A stretch of 9,555 bases of DNA from positions 1 through 9,555 of the forward strand of contig DATARH010000193.1 in NCBI GenBank assembly GCA_036264235.1, given 5' to 3'. The notes under the pieces are model-generated. The model searched no databases and was not told the origin of the DNA. It worked only from the letters and a program-made list of their open reading frames with translations. The position numbers were made by a program, and so were the translations under genes. The DNA is from DATARH01 sp036264235 (GTDB lineage Bacteria; Pseudomonadota; Alphaproteobacteria; ATCC43930; CGMCC-115725). Position 1 is the first letter of the stretch, and each line of letters starts with the position of its first letter. Positions 1 through 6,398 of the stretch are shown piece by piece.

Positions 1-621
1 ATCGGCACGCTCGGTATCGTCGACAACGACCGGGTCGATCTGACCAACCTGCAGCGCCAGATCGTGCATGCGACCCGGCGCGTCGGCGATCTGAAGGTCG
101 CCAGCGCCCGCGACACGCTGGCGGCGGTCAATGACGGCATCAACATCGAGACGCATGCGCTGCGGCTCGGCCCCGACAACGCCGAGACGATTGTTGCCCG
201 GTACGACCTGGTCGCCGACGGCAGCGACAATTTCGCGACGCGGTATCTTCTGAACGACCTCTGCTATCGGCTCAAAAAACCGCTGATCGCCGCCGCGCTG
301 TCGCCGTTCGAGGGCCAGTTGTCGACGTTCCGGCCGTATCTCGGCACCGGCCATCCTTGCTATCGCTGCCTGTTCCGCGAGCCGCCGCCGCCCGACATGG
401 TGCCGCGCTGCGAGGAGGCCGGAATTCTCGGAGCTGTCGCCGGGGTGCTGGGCACATTGCAGGCGGTCGAGGTGCTGAAGGAAGTGCTCGGCCTGGGTGA
501 CAGTCTCGACGGCACGCTCCTGATCTACGATGCGTTGCACGCCGGCTTCCATCGCATCCGAATCGCCAAGGATCCGGAGTGTCCGACCTGCGGCGCCGGA
601 GCTCACGCCGCTGCCGCATAG
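1..621 (+). CDS. moeB: MoeB/ThiF-family sulfur-carrier adenylyltransferase, 3' part only
   Basis: E1-like enzyme that adenylates the C-terminal Gly-Gly of a small sulfur carrier (MoaD for molybdopterin, ThiS for thiazole) in the cytoplasm. The frame is open from base 1; 206 residues are present and the N-terminal 40-50 residues with the nucleotide-binding glycine loop lie outside the window. Visible: IVDNDRVDLTNLQRQ (residues 6-20) containing the conserved Arg after NLQ, the metal/ATP site DGSDN (73-77), the zinc pairs CYRC (120-123) and CPTC (194-197), and CEEAGILG (136-143), where Cys136 matches the catalytic or persulfide-linked cysteine of ThiF and eukaryotic MOCS3. No C-terminal rhodanese domain follows. 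The in-frame ATG at 64 falls inside the conserved core, so it is not the start. MoeB is favoured over ThiF because no thi genes are visible; family call sure, exact partner less so. Confidence 0.9.
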   Translation: MGTLGIVDNDRVDLTNLQRQIVHATRRVGDLKVASARDTLAAVNDGINIETHALRLGPDNAETIVARYDLVADGSDNFATRYLLNDLCYRLKKPLIAAALSPFEGQLSTFRPYLGTGHPCYRCLFREPPPPDMVPRCEEAGILGAVAGVLGTLQAVEVLKEVLGLGDSLDGTLLIYDALHAGFHRIRIAKDPECPTCGAGAHAAAA

Positions 622-720
622 CGGCCGGTTCGGCGGCTTTCTGCCTCAATCGGCTACGACGCTTGACCGATTCCAGCCTTGCGCCTACCCAGATTCCGAG
701 CGGGGTGGGCCTGGACTCGG

Positions 721-1230
721 ATGTGTCGGGGAGTCAAGCGGATTGTCGTAGCCGCCGCGGTGCTGGCCGCGGCGTCGCTCGCCCCGATTTGCCGGGGCGG
801 CGCGGCCGAGACGCAGGCGCGCCTGCCGGTGCCGCGTTTCGTCAGCCTGCATGCCGACAAGGTCAATCTGCGCACCGGCCCTGGCGATCGCTACCCGATC
901 GAATGGGTGCTGACGCGCAAGGACATGCCGGTCCAGATTGTCGCCGAATTCGAGCATTGGCGCCGCATCCGGGACTATCAGGGGACCGAAGGCTGGGTCC
1001 ATGAGCGCATGCTCGAAGGCAAGCGCGATATCGTCGTCACCGGCTCGGTGCGTGCGCTGCGGCGTCAGCCGGTCGCCAATGCCTCGGTCGTTGCCCGCGC
1101 CGAGCCCGGCGTCGTCGCGCGCCTGCTGGAATGTCAGGGCCCCTGGTGCCGGATCGATGCCGGCGAAGCCACCGGCTGGCTGCGGCGCGACGAGGTCTGG
1201 GGCGTGCTGCCGGACGAGACGGTCGAGTAG
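721..1230 (+). CDS. exported protein with two bacterial SH3-like domains
   Basis: Predicted 169-residue periplasmic protein. Residues 1-28 form a signal peptide (MCRGVKR, then a run of Val/Ala/Leu). Two SH3-like repeats follow, about residues 40-98 and 103-160. The first carries the family hallmark VNLRTGPGDRYP (48-59) and ends in GWVHERML; the second has SVRALRRQP near its start, an ECQGPWCRI strand and GWLRRDEVWG at its end. This matches the SH3_4 type common in alphaproteobacteria, whose members are thought to bind peptidoglycan or envelope partners; no enzyme motif is seen. I chose ATG 721 because the signal peptide begins there. A TTG at 679 would add 14 residues of poor signal-peptide character, and no strong ribosome site decides between them (a G-rich stretch lies at 702-709). 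It sits 99 bp after the adenylyltransferase on the same strand and converges with the next gene. Confidence 0.85.
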   Translation: MCRGVKRIVVAAAVLAAASLAPICRGGAAETQARLPVPRFVSLHADKVNLRTGPGDRYPIEWVLTRKDMPVQIVAEFEHWRRIRDYQGTEGWVHERMLEGKRDIVVTGSVRALRRQPVANASVVARAEPGVVARLLECQGPWCRIDAGEATGWLRRDEVWGVLPDETVE

Positions 1231-1251
1231 CTCGAACGCGGGGCTAAATCG

Positions 1252-1503
1252 TCACGGGCCGCTGCCGTGGTTGTAATTGTCATAGGGCGCGTATTGCGTC
1301 GGGTACGGTACGTATGCGGGCTGCCGCGCCGGCAGAGACGGCGCTGGCGAGTTGAGCGTGCGCCACGGCACCGGGCAGCTCGCCACCTGCGGATAATAAC
1401 CGCGCGCCGGATCGCACCAGTAAGCGGCTGCCGGCCCCTGCGCGGCGGCGGGAATGGCGAGGCCGATCGCGAAAGCGAAGAGGAGGCGAAACGGGAAGCG
1501 CAT
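1252..1503 (-). CDS. very small exported protein with C-x12-C / GYYPxV motif
   Basis: Predicted 83-residue secreted or periplasmic protein of unknown function. Residues 1-21 form a clear signal peptide (MRFPFRLLFAFAIGLAIPAAA, cleaved before QG). The mature part has WCDPARGYYPQVASCPVPWR (29-48) with Cys30 and Cys43, which could form a disulfide; this short cysteine/GYYP module recurs in small exported proteins of Rhizobiales and Burkholderiales (from memory). The tail is Pro/Tyr/Asn-rich (PAYVPYPTQYAPYDNYNHG). The start is supported by GAAGG on the minus strand at 1512-1516, 8 nt before the ATG. Its stop lies 21 bp from the convergent stop of the SH3 protein. It is the second of two minus-strand genes, 125 bp after the 1629-1943 gene. 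Confidence 0.75.
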   Translation of the reverse strand: MRFPFRLLFAFAIGLAIPAAAQGPAAAYWCDPARGYYPQVASCPVPWRTLNSPAPSLPARQPAYVPYPTQYAPYDNYNHGSGP

Positions 1504-1628
1504 AATACGCGCCTTCTATTGTTCTCCCGTCTCGATAGATCGGATGCGGCTTTTATTCGCAAAAGGGCTCCGCGTGCCTATTGCCGCATGGCTGCCACGC
1601 GGGCGCGATGCGCCGCAAACCGCAGCCG

Positions 1629-1943
1629 CTAGAGCCTGACGGCCAGACCGACTTCGGTCGCCCGCGCCGCCGCTTCGGCGATCCGGTGCGCCGCCTCCCG
1701 GGTCTGCTTGTCGACCTCCGGCGACAGCATCATCTGCTCGCCATCGTCGGTGATCGGGTCTGCATCGAGCCTGGTTTGCACCCGTTCCCACACCTCGTAT
1801 GGCGTGACCCGCCGCTTCGTTACCCGGATCTCTTCCCGGCAGAATTTGACGAGATCGGTCAGCCAGCCGCGGGCGATCACATCCGGGCTCGGCAGCTGAT
1901 GGTTCGCAGGTTCGGGGTGCCGCATCGCCAGAACAGGGTCCAT
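1629..1943 (-). CDS. small conserved-type cytoplasmic protein, function unknown
   Basis: Predicted 104-residue protein with no signal peptide or membrane segment. The composition is charged and largely helical: a central stretch VIARGWLTDLVKFCREEIR (22-40), then VTPYEVWERVQTRLDAD (47-62), and a C-terminal amphipathic helix rich in Ala/Glu/Arg (78-98). No catalytic motif is recognised. The gene is well supported as real because the ATG at 1943 is preceded by a perfect AGGAGG (minus strand, 1952-1957) with 8 nt spacing, and codon use is biased as in its neighbours. An AT-rich stretch upstream (about 1983-2030) probably holds its promoter, though no clear -35/-10 pair stands out. Confidence 0.75.
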   Translation of the reverse strand: MDPVLAMRHPEPANHQLPSPDVIARGWLTDLVKFCREEIRVTKRRVTPYEVWERVQTRLDADPITDDGEQMMLSPEVDKQTREAAHRIAEAAARATEVGLAVRL

Positions 1944-1951
1944 GGAGCGAT

Positions 1952-1957
1952 CCTCCT
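1952..1957 (-). promoter_or_regulatory. strong Shine-Dalgarno AGGAGG
   Basis: Perfect AGGAGG on the minus strand, 8 nt before the ATG at 1943. It fixes the start of the 104-residue protein and is the best ribosome binding site in the window, suggesting efficient translation. Confidence 0.85.
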
Positions 1958-2207
1958 GGCGACAAGAAGAACCGCATTGCGGGCTAATCGCTTAAACTAT
2001 TGCTTCAAATGCGATGGAATTAACCAAACCTGCCGACGCCCATCGCAGCGATCGCCGCGGCAAGGAATGCTGCGCGGTGAGGGGTAAGCCGGTGGCGGCG
2101 GCGCGGATGCTGCGGGTGTTTCAGAGAGAGCGACCGCCCTCTCATCACGAAGCGTTGAACGCCACTCGGGTTGACCGGTACCGGTTGCCGCCGCAAATCC
2201 TGCCGGC

Positions 2208-2336
2208 ATGCCGCATTGGTTTTATCCCGCCGTGATCGTCGCCATTCCGTTGATCGGTTTCGCTTGGCTGTGGCTTGCCGCTGGCCGCAAGGAACAGGCT
2301 CCGGCCGCGGAACGTCCGTGCCGCGGCGAGGATTAG
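2208..2336 (+). CDS. possible 42-residue single-span membrane protein
   Basis: ATG at 2208 opens a 42-codon frame ending in TAG at 2336. The product starts MPHWFYPAVIVAIPLIGFAW, runs on with LWLAAGRKEQ and ends in a charged, hydrophilic tail containing one cysteine (APAAERPCRGED). About 20 uninterrupted hydrophobic residues (6-25) followed by the positive GRK give a textbook single transmembrane helix with a cytoplasmic C-terminus, unlikely to arise from random GC-rich DNA, where spurious frames are usually Arg/Pro/Ala-rich. Against it: no clear Shine-Dalgarno precedes the ATG and an in-frame stop lies 36 bp upstream (2172-2174), so no alternative start exists. A palindrome at 2174-2185 just upstream could be regulatory. 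Function unknown. Confidence 0.45.
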   Translation: MPHWFYPAVIVAIPLIGFAWLWLAAGRKEQAPAAERPCRGED

Positions 2337-2376
2337 GCCCCCCGCGTCGTGACCCTTGCCGGCGCGGCGGGGTCGG

Positions 2377-3255
2377 TCAGACCGGGACGGTGCCGGTGAC
2401 CACGGTGCGGTGCAGCACCCGCCGGTGTTTCGTCATCTCGTAATTGGCGAGCGCGCGGTGCAGCAGGCAGCGATTGTCCCACAGCACCAAATCGCCGTCC
2501 CGCCAATGGTGGGTGTAGACGAATTGCGGCTGGGTCGCGTGTTCGAGCAGCTCGGCCAGCAGCGCCTCGCCCTCGGCCTCAGGCATGCCGAGAATGTGCG
2601 AGGCATGGTTGCCGATATAAAGGGCTTTCGCGCCGGTCTCCGGATGGGTTCGGACCAGAGGGTGATTTACCGGTGGGCGTTCGCGCATCTCGATCTCGGA
2701 GGGCGGCGGCGCCCCGGCCCGCCGCCGGCTCGCCGCCCAGCTGTGAACGACGCGTAACTCGCCGATGCGCCGCTTCGTTGCCTCGGGCAGCGCGTCATAA
2801 GCCATCGCCATGTTGGCGAATTGCGTGTCGCCGCCGTCGGGCGGCAGCTCGCGGGCGTGCAGCACGGTCATCAGCGATGGCACCGCGTGATACGACTTGT
2901 CCGTGTGCCAATGATAGTTGCCGGTCGCGGTCAACTTGGTCGTCGGCTTGCCGTCATCGCCGACATTAGTGACGGTGTGGACGAGACCGTAACGCGCGGC
3001 CGCCGAATGGCGCGCGACATGCTCCTCGATCTCGCCGAACTGCCGGGTAAAGGCGAACTGCTCCTCGCGGCTCAGATTCTGGTCGTGGAAAACGAGGACG
3101 TGGTAGTCGCGGAACGCGGCAAGGACGGCGTCGCGCAATGCCGGCGAGAGCGGCTGCGCTAAATCGGCGCCGGTGATGGCAATCCCGCCGGCCGGCGACA
3201 GCCGCGGCCCGAACGACAGCGTGGCGGCAGTGGTGGCGACGGCGGTTTCGGTCAT
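2377..3255 (-). CDS. TauD/TfdA-family Fe(II)/2-oxoglutarate-dependent dioxygenase
   Basis: Predicted 292-residue cytoplasmic non-haem iron oxygenase that couples oxidative decarboxylation of 2-oxoglutarate to substrate hydroxylation. The facial triad is visible: HTD gives His117 and Asp119, and CLLHRA gives the distal His266. Arg279 and Arg283 in RRVLHRTVV correspond to the 2-oxoglutarate-binding arginines of TauD (Arg266/Arg270). Other family marks are the N-terminal FRDYHVLVFHDQNLS, FGEIEEH, YHWHTDKSYH and NHPLVRTHPETG followed by ALYIGNHASHI. Length is normal for the family. I chose ATG 3255 (MTETAVATTA) with AGGA at 3263-3266, 7 nt upstream; an upstream extension to 3363 is Arg-rich and not family-like. 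The substrate cannot be read: taurine, other alkylsulfonates, aryloxyalkanoates or alkyl sulfates are all possible. It is transcribed divergently from the sensor kinase across 545 bp. Confidence 0.9.
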   Translation of the reverse strand: MTETAVATTAATLSFGPRLSPAGGIAITGADLAQPLSPALRDAVLAAFRDYHVLVFHDQNLSREEQFAFTRQFGEIEEHVARHSAAARYGLVHTVTNVGDDGKPTTKLTATGNYHWHTDKSYHAVPSLMTVLHARELPPDGGDTQFANMAMAYDALPEATKRRIGELRVVHSWAASRRRAGAPPPSEIEMRERPPVNHPLVRTHPETGAKALYIGNHASHILGMPEAEGEALLAELLEHATQPQFVYTHHWRDGDLVLWDNRCLLHRALANYEMTKHRRVLHRTVVTGTVPV

Positions 3256-3800
3256 ATCTCGGTCCTGGGCTGCATTTGACGATGCCCAGAATGGACCGGC
3301 CGTCCGCTGGCGGCAATCGGCTACACGCCGTTCAGAAGCGCTCGGTCGCGGATCGGGCCGCAAAACTCAATCGATTGCCTCAAGCGAGCCCGCAGTCTGG
3401 ATCAAACACAATGAGCCCTCCGGCGTGCTTCAATGGCATCCGCCGGAATTTTACATTAGCTGAAGCGAGCCAGCCGTCGGGCTATCCTTTAGGCGCTCTT
3501 GACAACTCTTGCCCGAGCCGATGAATTGGCGGTCGGGTTTTCCAAGGCTTGGCCCATCGCGCTGCTGGCGTCGGCGACGAACCGGCAGCCTCTCAGGCCG
3601 AAGAACCTTCCCCCGCACCTTGATCTCGACAGGGCTCCCGTCCTTGAGCCCGGAACGTTTTTCGTTCAGGCGACCGGGTCGCCTGAAAGCAACACGGTGA
3701 GATCAATGGAACAAATCGGCGCTCGAAATTGTTGCAACTGCGCTCCGGCCGGTCGGGCCTCGCGCCGCGATTAGCGTTTTCCACCACATTTTGGCCCCTG
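3256..3800. other. 545-bp divergent intergenic region
   Basis: No convincing gene is seen; open frames here give low-complexity Arg/Pro/Ser-rich products. Notable sites are a 10-bp palindrome CAATCGATTG at 3368-3377 (about 110 bp before the dioxygenase start), AAGCGAGCC occurring twice (3380-3388 and 3463-3471), a TTGACA at 3499-3504 lacking a good -10, the two overlapping inverted repeats at 3653-3687, and GGAAC-N17-TGTT at 3708-3733. Promoters for both the dioxygenase (leftward) and the kinase (rightward) should lie here. Confidence 0.6.
3653..3687. repeat. two overlapping perfect inverted repeats
   Basis: The first is GAACG-TTTTT-CGTTC (3653-3667). The second is TTCAGGCGAC-CGG-GTCGCCTGAA (arms 3665-3674 and 3678-3687), a perfect 10-bp stem with a 3-nt loop. 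They share bases 3665-3667, so both full hairpins cannot form at once. No T-run follows the long stem on the plus strand and on the minus strand it is followed by A's, so it is not an ordinary intrinsic terminator. It could be an operator for a dimeric regulator or a leader structure. It lies 113 bp before the kinase ATG. Confidence 0.7.
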
Positions 3801-5975
3801 ATGTCTGATCCCAGCCTTGCCGCTTTGGCCGACTCGAAGCCGCTCGCGATCGCCGATATCGCCGCAGCGCCCGCCGCTCTGGTCGATGCCGCTCTGATGC
3901 TCGGGGCCAGGCCCGACGATGGTTTCTTTCGCTCGGTGCTCGATGTCATGCCGTTGGCCGTCTACACGACCGACGCCGAGGGACGGATCACCTACTACAA
4001 CCGCGCGGCGGTCGATCTGGCGGGGCGCGAGCCGACGCTCGGGGAAGACCAATGGTGCGTGACGTGGCGCCTCTACAACGTCGATGGCACGCCGCTGCCG
4101 CACGAATGCTGCCCGATGGCGGTGGCCCTGAAGGAAAACCGGCCGATCCGGGGCGTCGAGGCGATCCTGGAGCGTCCGGACGGCACACGGGTGCCGTTTC
4201 GTCCCTACCCGACGCCGTTGCGCGACGAGGCCGGGGCGCTGATCGGCGCCGTGAACCTGCTGGTGGATGTCAGCGACCGTAAGGTGGCCGAGAGCGCCCG
4301 GGCCTATCTCGCCGCGATCGTCGAATCCTCGGACGACGCCATCATCAGCAAGGATTTGAACGGCATCGTCACCAGCTGGAACGCAGGGGCGCAAGCCGTC
4401 TTTGGCTATCGCTCCGACGAGATGATCGGTCAGCCGATCTTGCGGCTGTTCCCGCCGGACAGGATGAGCGAGGAGGATGTCATCCTGGGGCGAATTCGCC
4501 GCGGTGAGAAGGTCGACCATTTCGAGACCGTGCGTCGCCGCAAGGACGGTGTCGATATCGATGTCGCGTTGACGATTTCGCCGGTGCGGGACGAGGCCGG
4601 CCGGATCATCGGGGTCTCCAAGGTCGCCCGCGATGTCACCGAGAAAAAAGTTGCGGACGCGGCGCTGCGCGATCTCAACGAAAATCTCGAAGCGCGGGTG
4701 GCCGCGCGCACCCGCGAACTCGCCGCGGCAAACGAGCGGTTGATGACCGAGATCGCCGAGCGTGAGCGTACCGAAGCGGAGCTGCAGCAGGCGCAAAAGA
4801 TGGAGGTCGTGGGTCAGCTCGCGGCCGGCGTCGCGCACGATTTCAACAACCTGCTCGCCGCCATACTGGGAAACCTCGAACTGCTCGAAATGCGGATCGA
4901 CGACCAGCGCCTGCTCAAGCTGGTGCAGGCGGCGACGCGCTCGGGCCGGCAAGGCGCAAAGCTGAACGAGCAGATGCTGGCGTTCTCGCGCAAGCAGCAT
5001 CTCTCGCCGAAAGCGGTGGATTTGAATGAGCTGCTCGCCGGGGTCGGGCTCCTGCTCGCGCGCACCCTCGGCGGCACCGTCGAGATCGATACCGTGCTGG
5101 AGACCGATTTATGGCCGGCGATGGTTGACCCGCACCAGTTCGAACTGGTGCTGCTGAACCTCGCCATTAACGCGCGCGATGCGATGCCGGAAGGCGGCAA
5201 GGTGGTGATCGAGACCCGGAACGTTGAGTCTGTTGCCGGTGACAGGTCGATCGATCTCGCGGCCGGCGATTATGTGCTGATTTCGGTCGCCGATACCGGC
5301 ACCGGCATGAGCCCGGAGGTCCTGGCACGGGCTTGCGAGCCGTTCTTCACCACCAAACCGGCGGGCAAGGGCAGCGGCTTGGGTCTCGCCCAGGTCTATG
5401 GGCTGGCGCGGCAGTCCGGCGGCACCATCCGGATCAAAAGCGCGCTCGGCGAGGGAACGACCGTCGAAGTATATCTGCCGCGCAGTCGCGAAACGATCGA
5501 GCATGCCGCCGAACCGATCGAAGCCGCCGCGTCGATGACGGCGCCCCGCCGCGCGCGCATCCTGCTCGTCGATGACCACGAGGAGGTGCGCGAGGTCATC
5601 GCCGCGCATCTGGACGCGCTGGGCTACCAGACGGTGCAGGCGGCCAACGGCCGAACCGCGCTCGAGATCCTGGGCGACAATTGCGCCGCCTTCGATCTGC
5701 TGATCGCCGATTATGCGATGCCGGAGATGTCGGGCATCGAGTTGACGCGGGCGGTGCGGGCCCGGTGCCCCGACCTGCCGGCGGTCGTCGTCACCGGCTA
5801 TGTCGACCTCAGCGGGTTCGATGGCGCGACCGAGAGCACCATCCTGCTGCAAAAGCCGTTTCGGATGAGCCAACTCGGCGCCGCGGTCGAGCGGGCCCTG
5901 CGCGAGGCGGCGCAGGGCAGGGTGGCGCCAAAGGTCGTCCGGTTGCGCACCGCACGGACGGCACAACGAGGCTGA
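3801..5975 (+). CDS. soluble PAS-PAS hybrid histidine kinase with C-terminal receiver
   Basis: Predicted 724-residue cytoplasmic sensor; no membrane segment or signal peptide. Order: PAS 1 (about 42-160), PAS 2 (about 165-285, with IVTSWNAGAQAVFGY and PVRDEAGRIIGVSKVARDVT), coiled coil (about 285-335, Ala/Glu/Arg-rich), dimerisation/phosphoacceptor helix with His346 in VAHDFNN, ATPase domain (N-box NLAINARDAM from 453, G1 DTGTGM from 498, F-box EPFFTTK 513-519, G2 GSGLGLA 524-530), then a receiver (585-700) with acidic DD at 591-592, phosphoacceptor Asp637, Thr665 and Lys685. All catalytic residues are present. There is no DNA-binding output, so signalling must go through the receiver to a phosphotransferase or partner. 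PAS 1 has an unusual cysteine-bearing insert (Cys86, Cys103, Cys104). I chose ATG 3801; a TTG at 3729 would add 24 poor residues. Neither has a good ribosome site. The ligand is unknown. Confidence 0.92.
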   Translation: MSDPSLAALADSKPLAIADIAAAPAALVDAALMLGARPDDGFFRSVLDVMPLAVYTTDAEGRITYYNRAAVDLAGREPTLGEDQWCVTWRLYNVDGTPLPHECCPMAVALKENRPIRGVEAILERPDGTRVPFRPYPTPLRDEAGALIGAVNLLVDVSDRKVAESARAYLAAIVESSDDAIISKDLNGIVTSWNAGAQAVFGYRSDEMIGQPILRLFPPDRMSEEDVILGRIRRGEKVDHFETVRRRKDGVDIDVALTISPVRDEAGRIIGVSKVARDVTEKKVADAALRDLNENLEARVAARTRELAAANERLMTEIAERERTEAELQQAQKMEVVGQLAAGVAHDFNNLLAAILGNLELLEMRIDDQRLLKLVQAATRSGRQGAKLNEQMLAFSRKQHLSPKAVDLNELLAGVGLLLARTLGGTVEIDTVLETDLWPAMVDPHQFELVLLNLAINARDAMPEGGKVVIETRNVESVAGDRSIDLAAGDYVLISVADTGTGMSPEVLARACEPFFTTKPAGKGSGLGLAQVYGLARQSGGTIRIKSALGEGTTVEVYLPRSRETIEHAAEPIEAAASMTAPRRARILLVDDHEEVREVIAAHLDALGYQTVQAANGRTALEILGDNCAAFDLLIADYAMPEMSGIELTRAVRARCPDLPAVVVTGYVDLSGFDGATESTILLQKPFRMSQLGAAVERALREAAQGRVAPKVVRLRTARTAQRG

Positions 5976-5982
5976 GGGGGAG
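5976..5982 (+). promoter_or_regulatory. Shine-Dalgarno GGGGGAG directly after kinase stop
   Basis: A purine-rich GGGGGAG follows immediately after the kinase TGA (5973-5975) and lies 4 nt before the ATG at 5987. It sets the start of the small exported protein and suggests translation from the same mRNA as the kinase. Confidence 0.7.
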
Positions 5983-5986
5983 CGAT

Positions 5987-6307
5987 ATGCGCGTATCGGC
6001 TCTTGTGCTCGGCGGCATCCTCGCTTTCGGCGTTTCGGCGGCGGCGAGCGCGGCGCCCACCGTGTCGCGAGCGGCTTTGCCCCAAGTAACGAGCATCGTT
6101 CGGGTTGCCGGCGGCTGCGGCTGGGGGCTCCACCGCACTCGCTGGGGCAGCTGTGTGCCCAACCGCCGCGCCTATTACCGGCCCTACCCATATGGGCCGG
6201 GCTACTACGGCGACGGGCACGAGCCGTGGAACCGGCCGTCGCCCGGCGACCACGTCGCCAATCGGCTCAATCGGCAGGAACTGCGCGGCGCCTACCGGCC
6301 CTACTGA
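5987..6307 (+). CDS. small exported GCG...CxPN-type protein
   Basis: Predicted 106-residue secreted or periplasmic protein. Residues 1-23 form a signal peptide (MRVSALVLGGILAFGVSAAA, then SAA). The mature part carries GGCGWGLHRTRWGSCVPNRR (42-61), which resembles the GCG...HR...G.C.PN module of small Bradyrhizobium-type exported proteins (the usual ending is CRPN; here it is CVPN). A Tyr/Pro/Gly-rich stretch follows (YYRPYPYGPGYYGDG), then a more hydrophilic tail with NRLNRQELRGAYRPY. Two cysteines could pair. The start is set by GGGGGAG at 5976-5982. It begins only 11 bp after the kinase stop and is probably co-transcribed with it. Function unknown. Confidence 0.8.
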   Translation: MRVSALVLGGILAFGVSAAASAAPTVSRAALPQVTSIVRVAGGCGWGLHRTRWGSCVPNRRAYYRPYPYGPGYYGDGHEPWNRPSPGDHVANRLNRQELRGAYRPY

Positions 6308-6338
6308 CCGCCAGGTCCGCCGCTCCTGATCCTGTTAG

Positions 6339-6364
6339 GGAACACCACTGGCGTTTCTGCCGTT
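6339..6364 (+). promoter_or_regulatory. EcfG-type general stress promoter, GGAAC-N17-CGTT
   Basis: GGAAC at 6339-6343 and CGTT at 6361-6364 are separated by exactly 17 nt, a perfect match to the -35/-10 pattern described for the alphaproteobacterial general stress sigma factor EcfG. It is intergenic, in the right orientation, and its -10 ends 34 nt before the ATG at 6399, leaving room for a short leader. By chance alone a 9-base match with either of two spacings on either strand would be expected about 0.15 times in a window this size, so the position counts for more than the match. Confidence 0.6.
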
Positions 6365-6398
6365 TGTGTCGAGCCCCGAGTGGGCGCGGAGCACTCTG

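Larger units (their letters stand above)
1944..2376. other. 433-bp mostly non-coding region between two minus-strand genes
   Basis: Positions 1970-2030 are clearly AT-richer than the surroundings and likely contain the promoter for the 1629-1943 gene. A small perfect hairpin CCGCA-T-TGCGG lies at 1972-1982. A perfect 12-bp palindrome ACCGGTACCGGT lies at 2174-2185. A possible 42-codon gene is at 2208-2336. Open frames around 1997-2235 on both strands give Arg/Pro-rich sequences without recognisable domains and are not called. Confidence 0.6.

Noticed and set aside
64..66. ATG at 64 as start of the adenylyltransferase
   Set aside because: Conserved family sequence (IVDNDRVDLTNLQRQ) is encoded in frame before it, so the gene starts beyond the left edge.
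607..625. GCCGCT...AGCGGC hairpin at the end of the adenylyltransferase as a terminator
   Set aside because: Only a 6-bp stem, it overlaps the stop codon and has no T-run after it.
1997..2235. Overlapping small frames on both strands in the gene-poor stretch
   Set aside because: No ribosome sites of note, Arg/Pro-rich composition and no recognisable pattern. Only the 2208-2336 frame looks protein-like.
2291..2316. GGAAC-N17-CGTC as a second EcfG-type promoter
   Set aside because: The last base of the -10 is wrong, it lies inside the possible 42-residue gene, and no plus-strand gene follows.
3499..3527. TTGACA with TGAATT 17 nt later as a housekeeping promoter
   Set aside because: The -35 is perfect but the -10 matches only 3 of 6 consensus bases and lies about 270 bp before the kinase start, too weak to annotate.
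3276..3774. Open frames within the dioxygenase/kinase intergenic region
   Set aside because: The translated products are compositionally random-looking and lack domains or signal peptides.
3771..6191. Two long antisense frames (409 and 360 codons) opposite the sensor kinase
   Set aside because: Both give low-complexity Arg/Gly/Asp-rich products; every kinase motif is intact on the plus strand.
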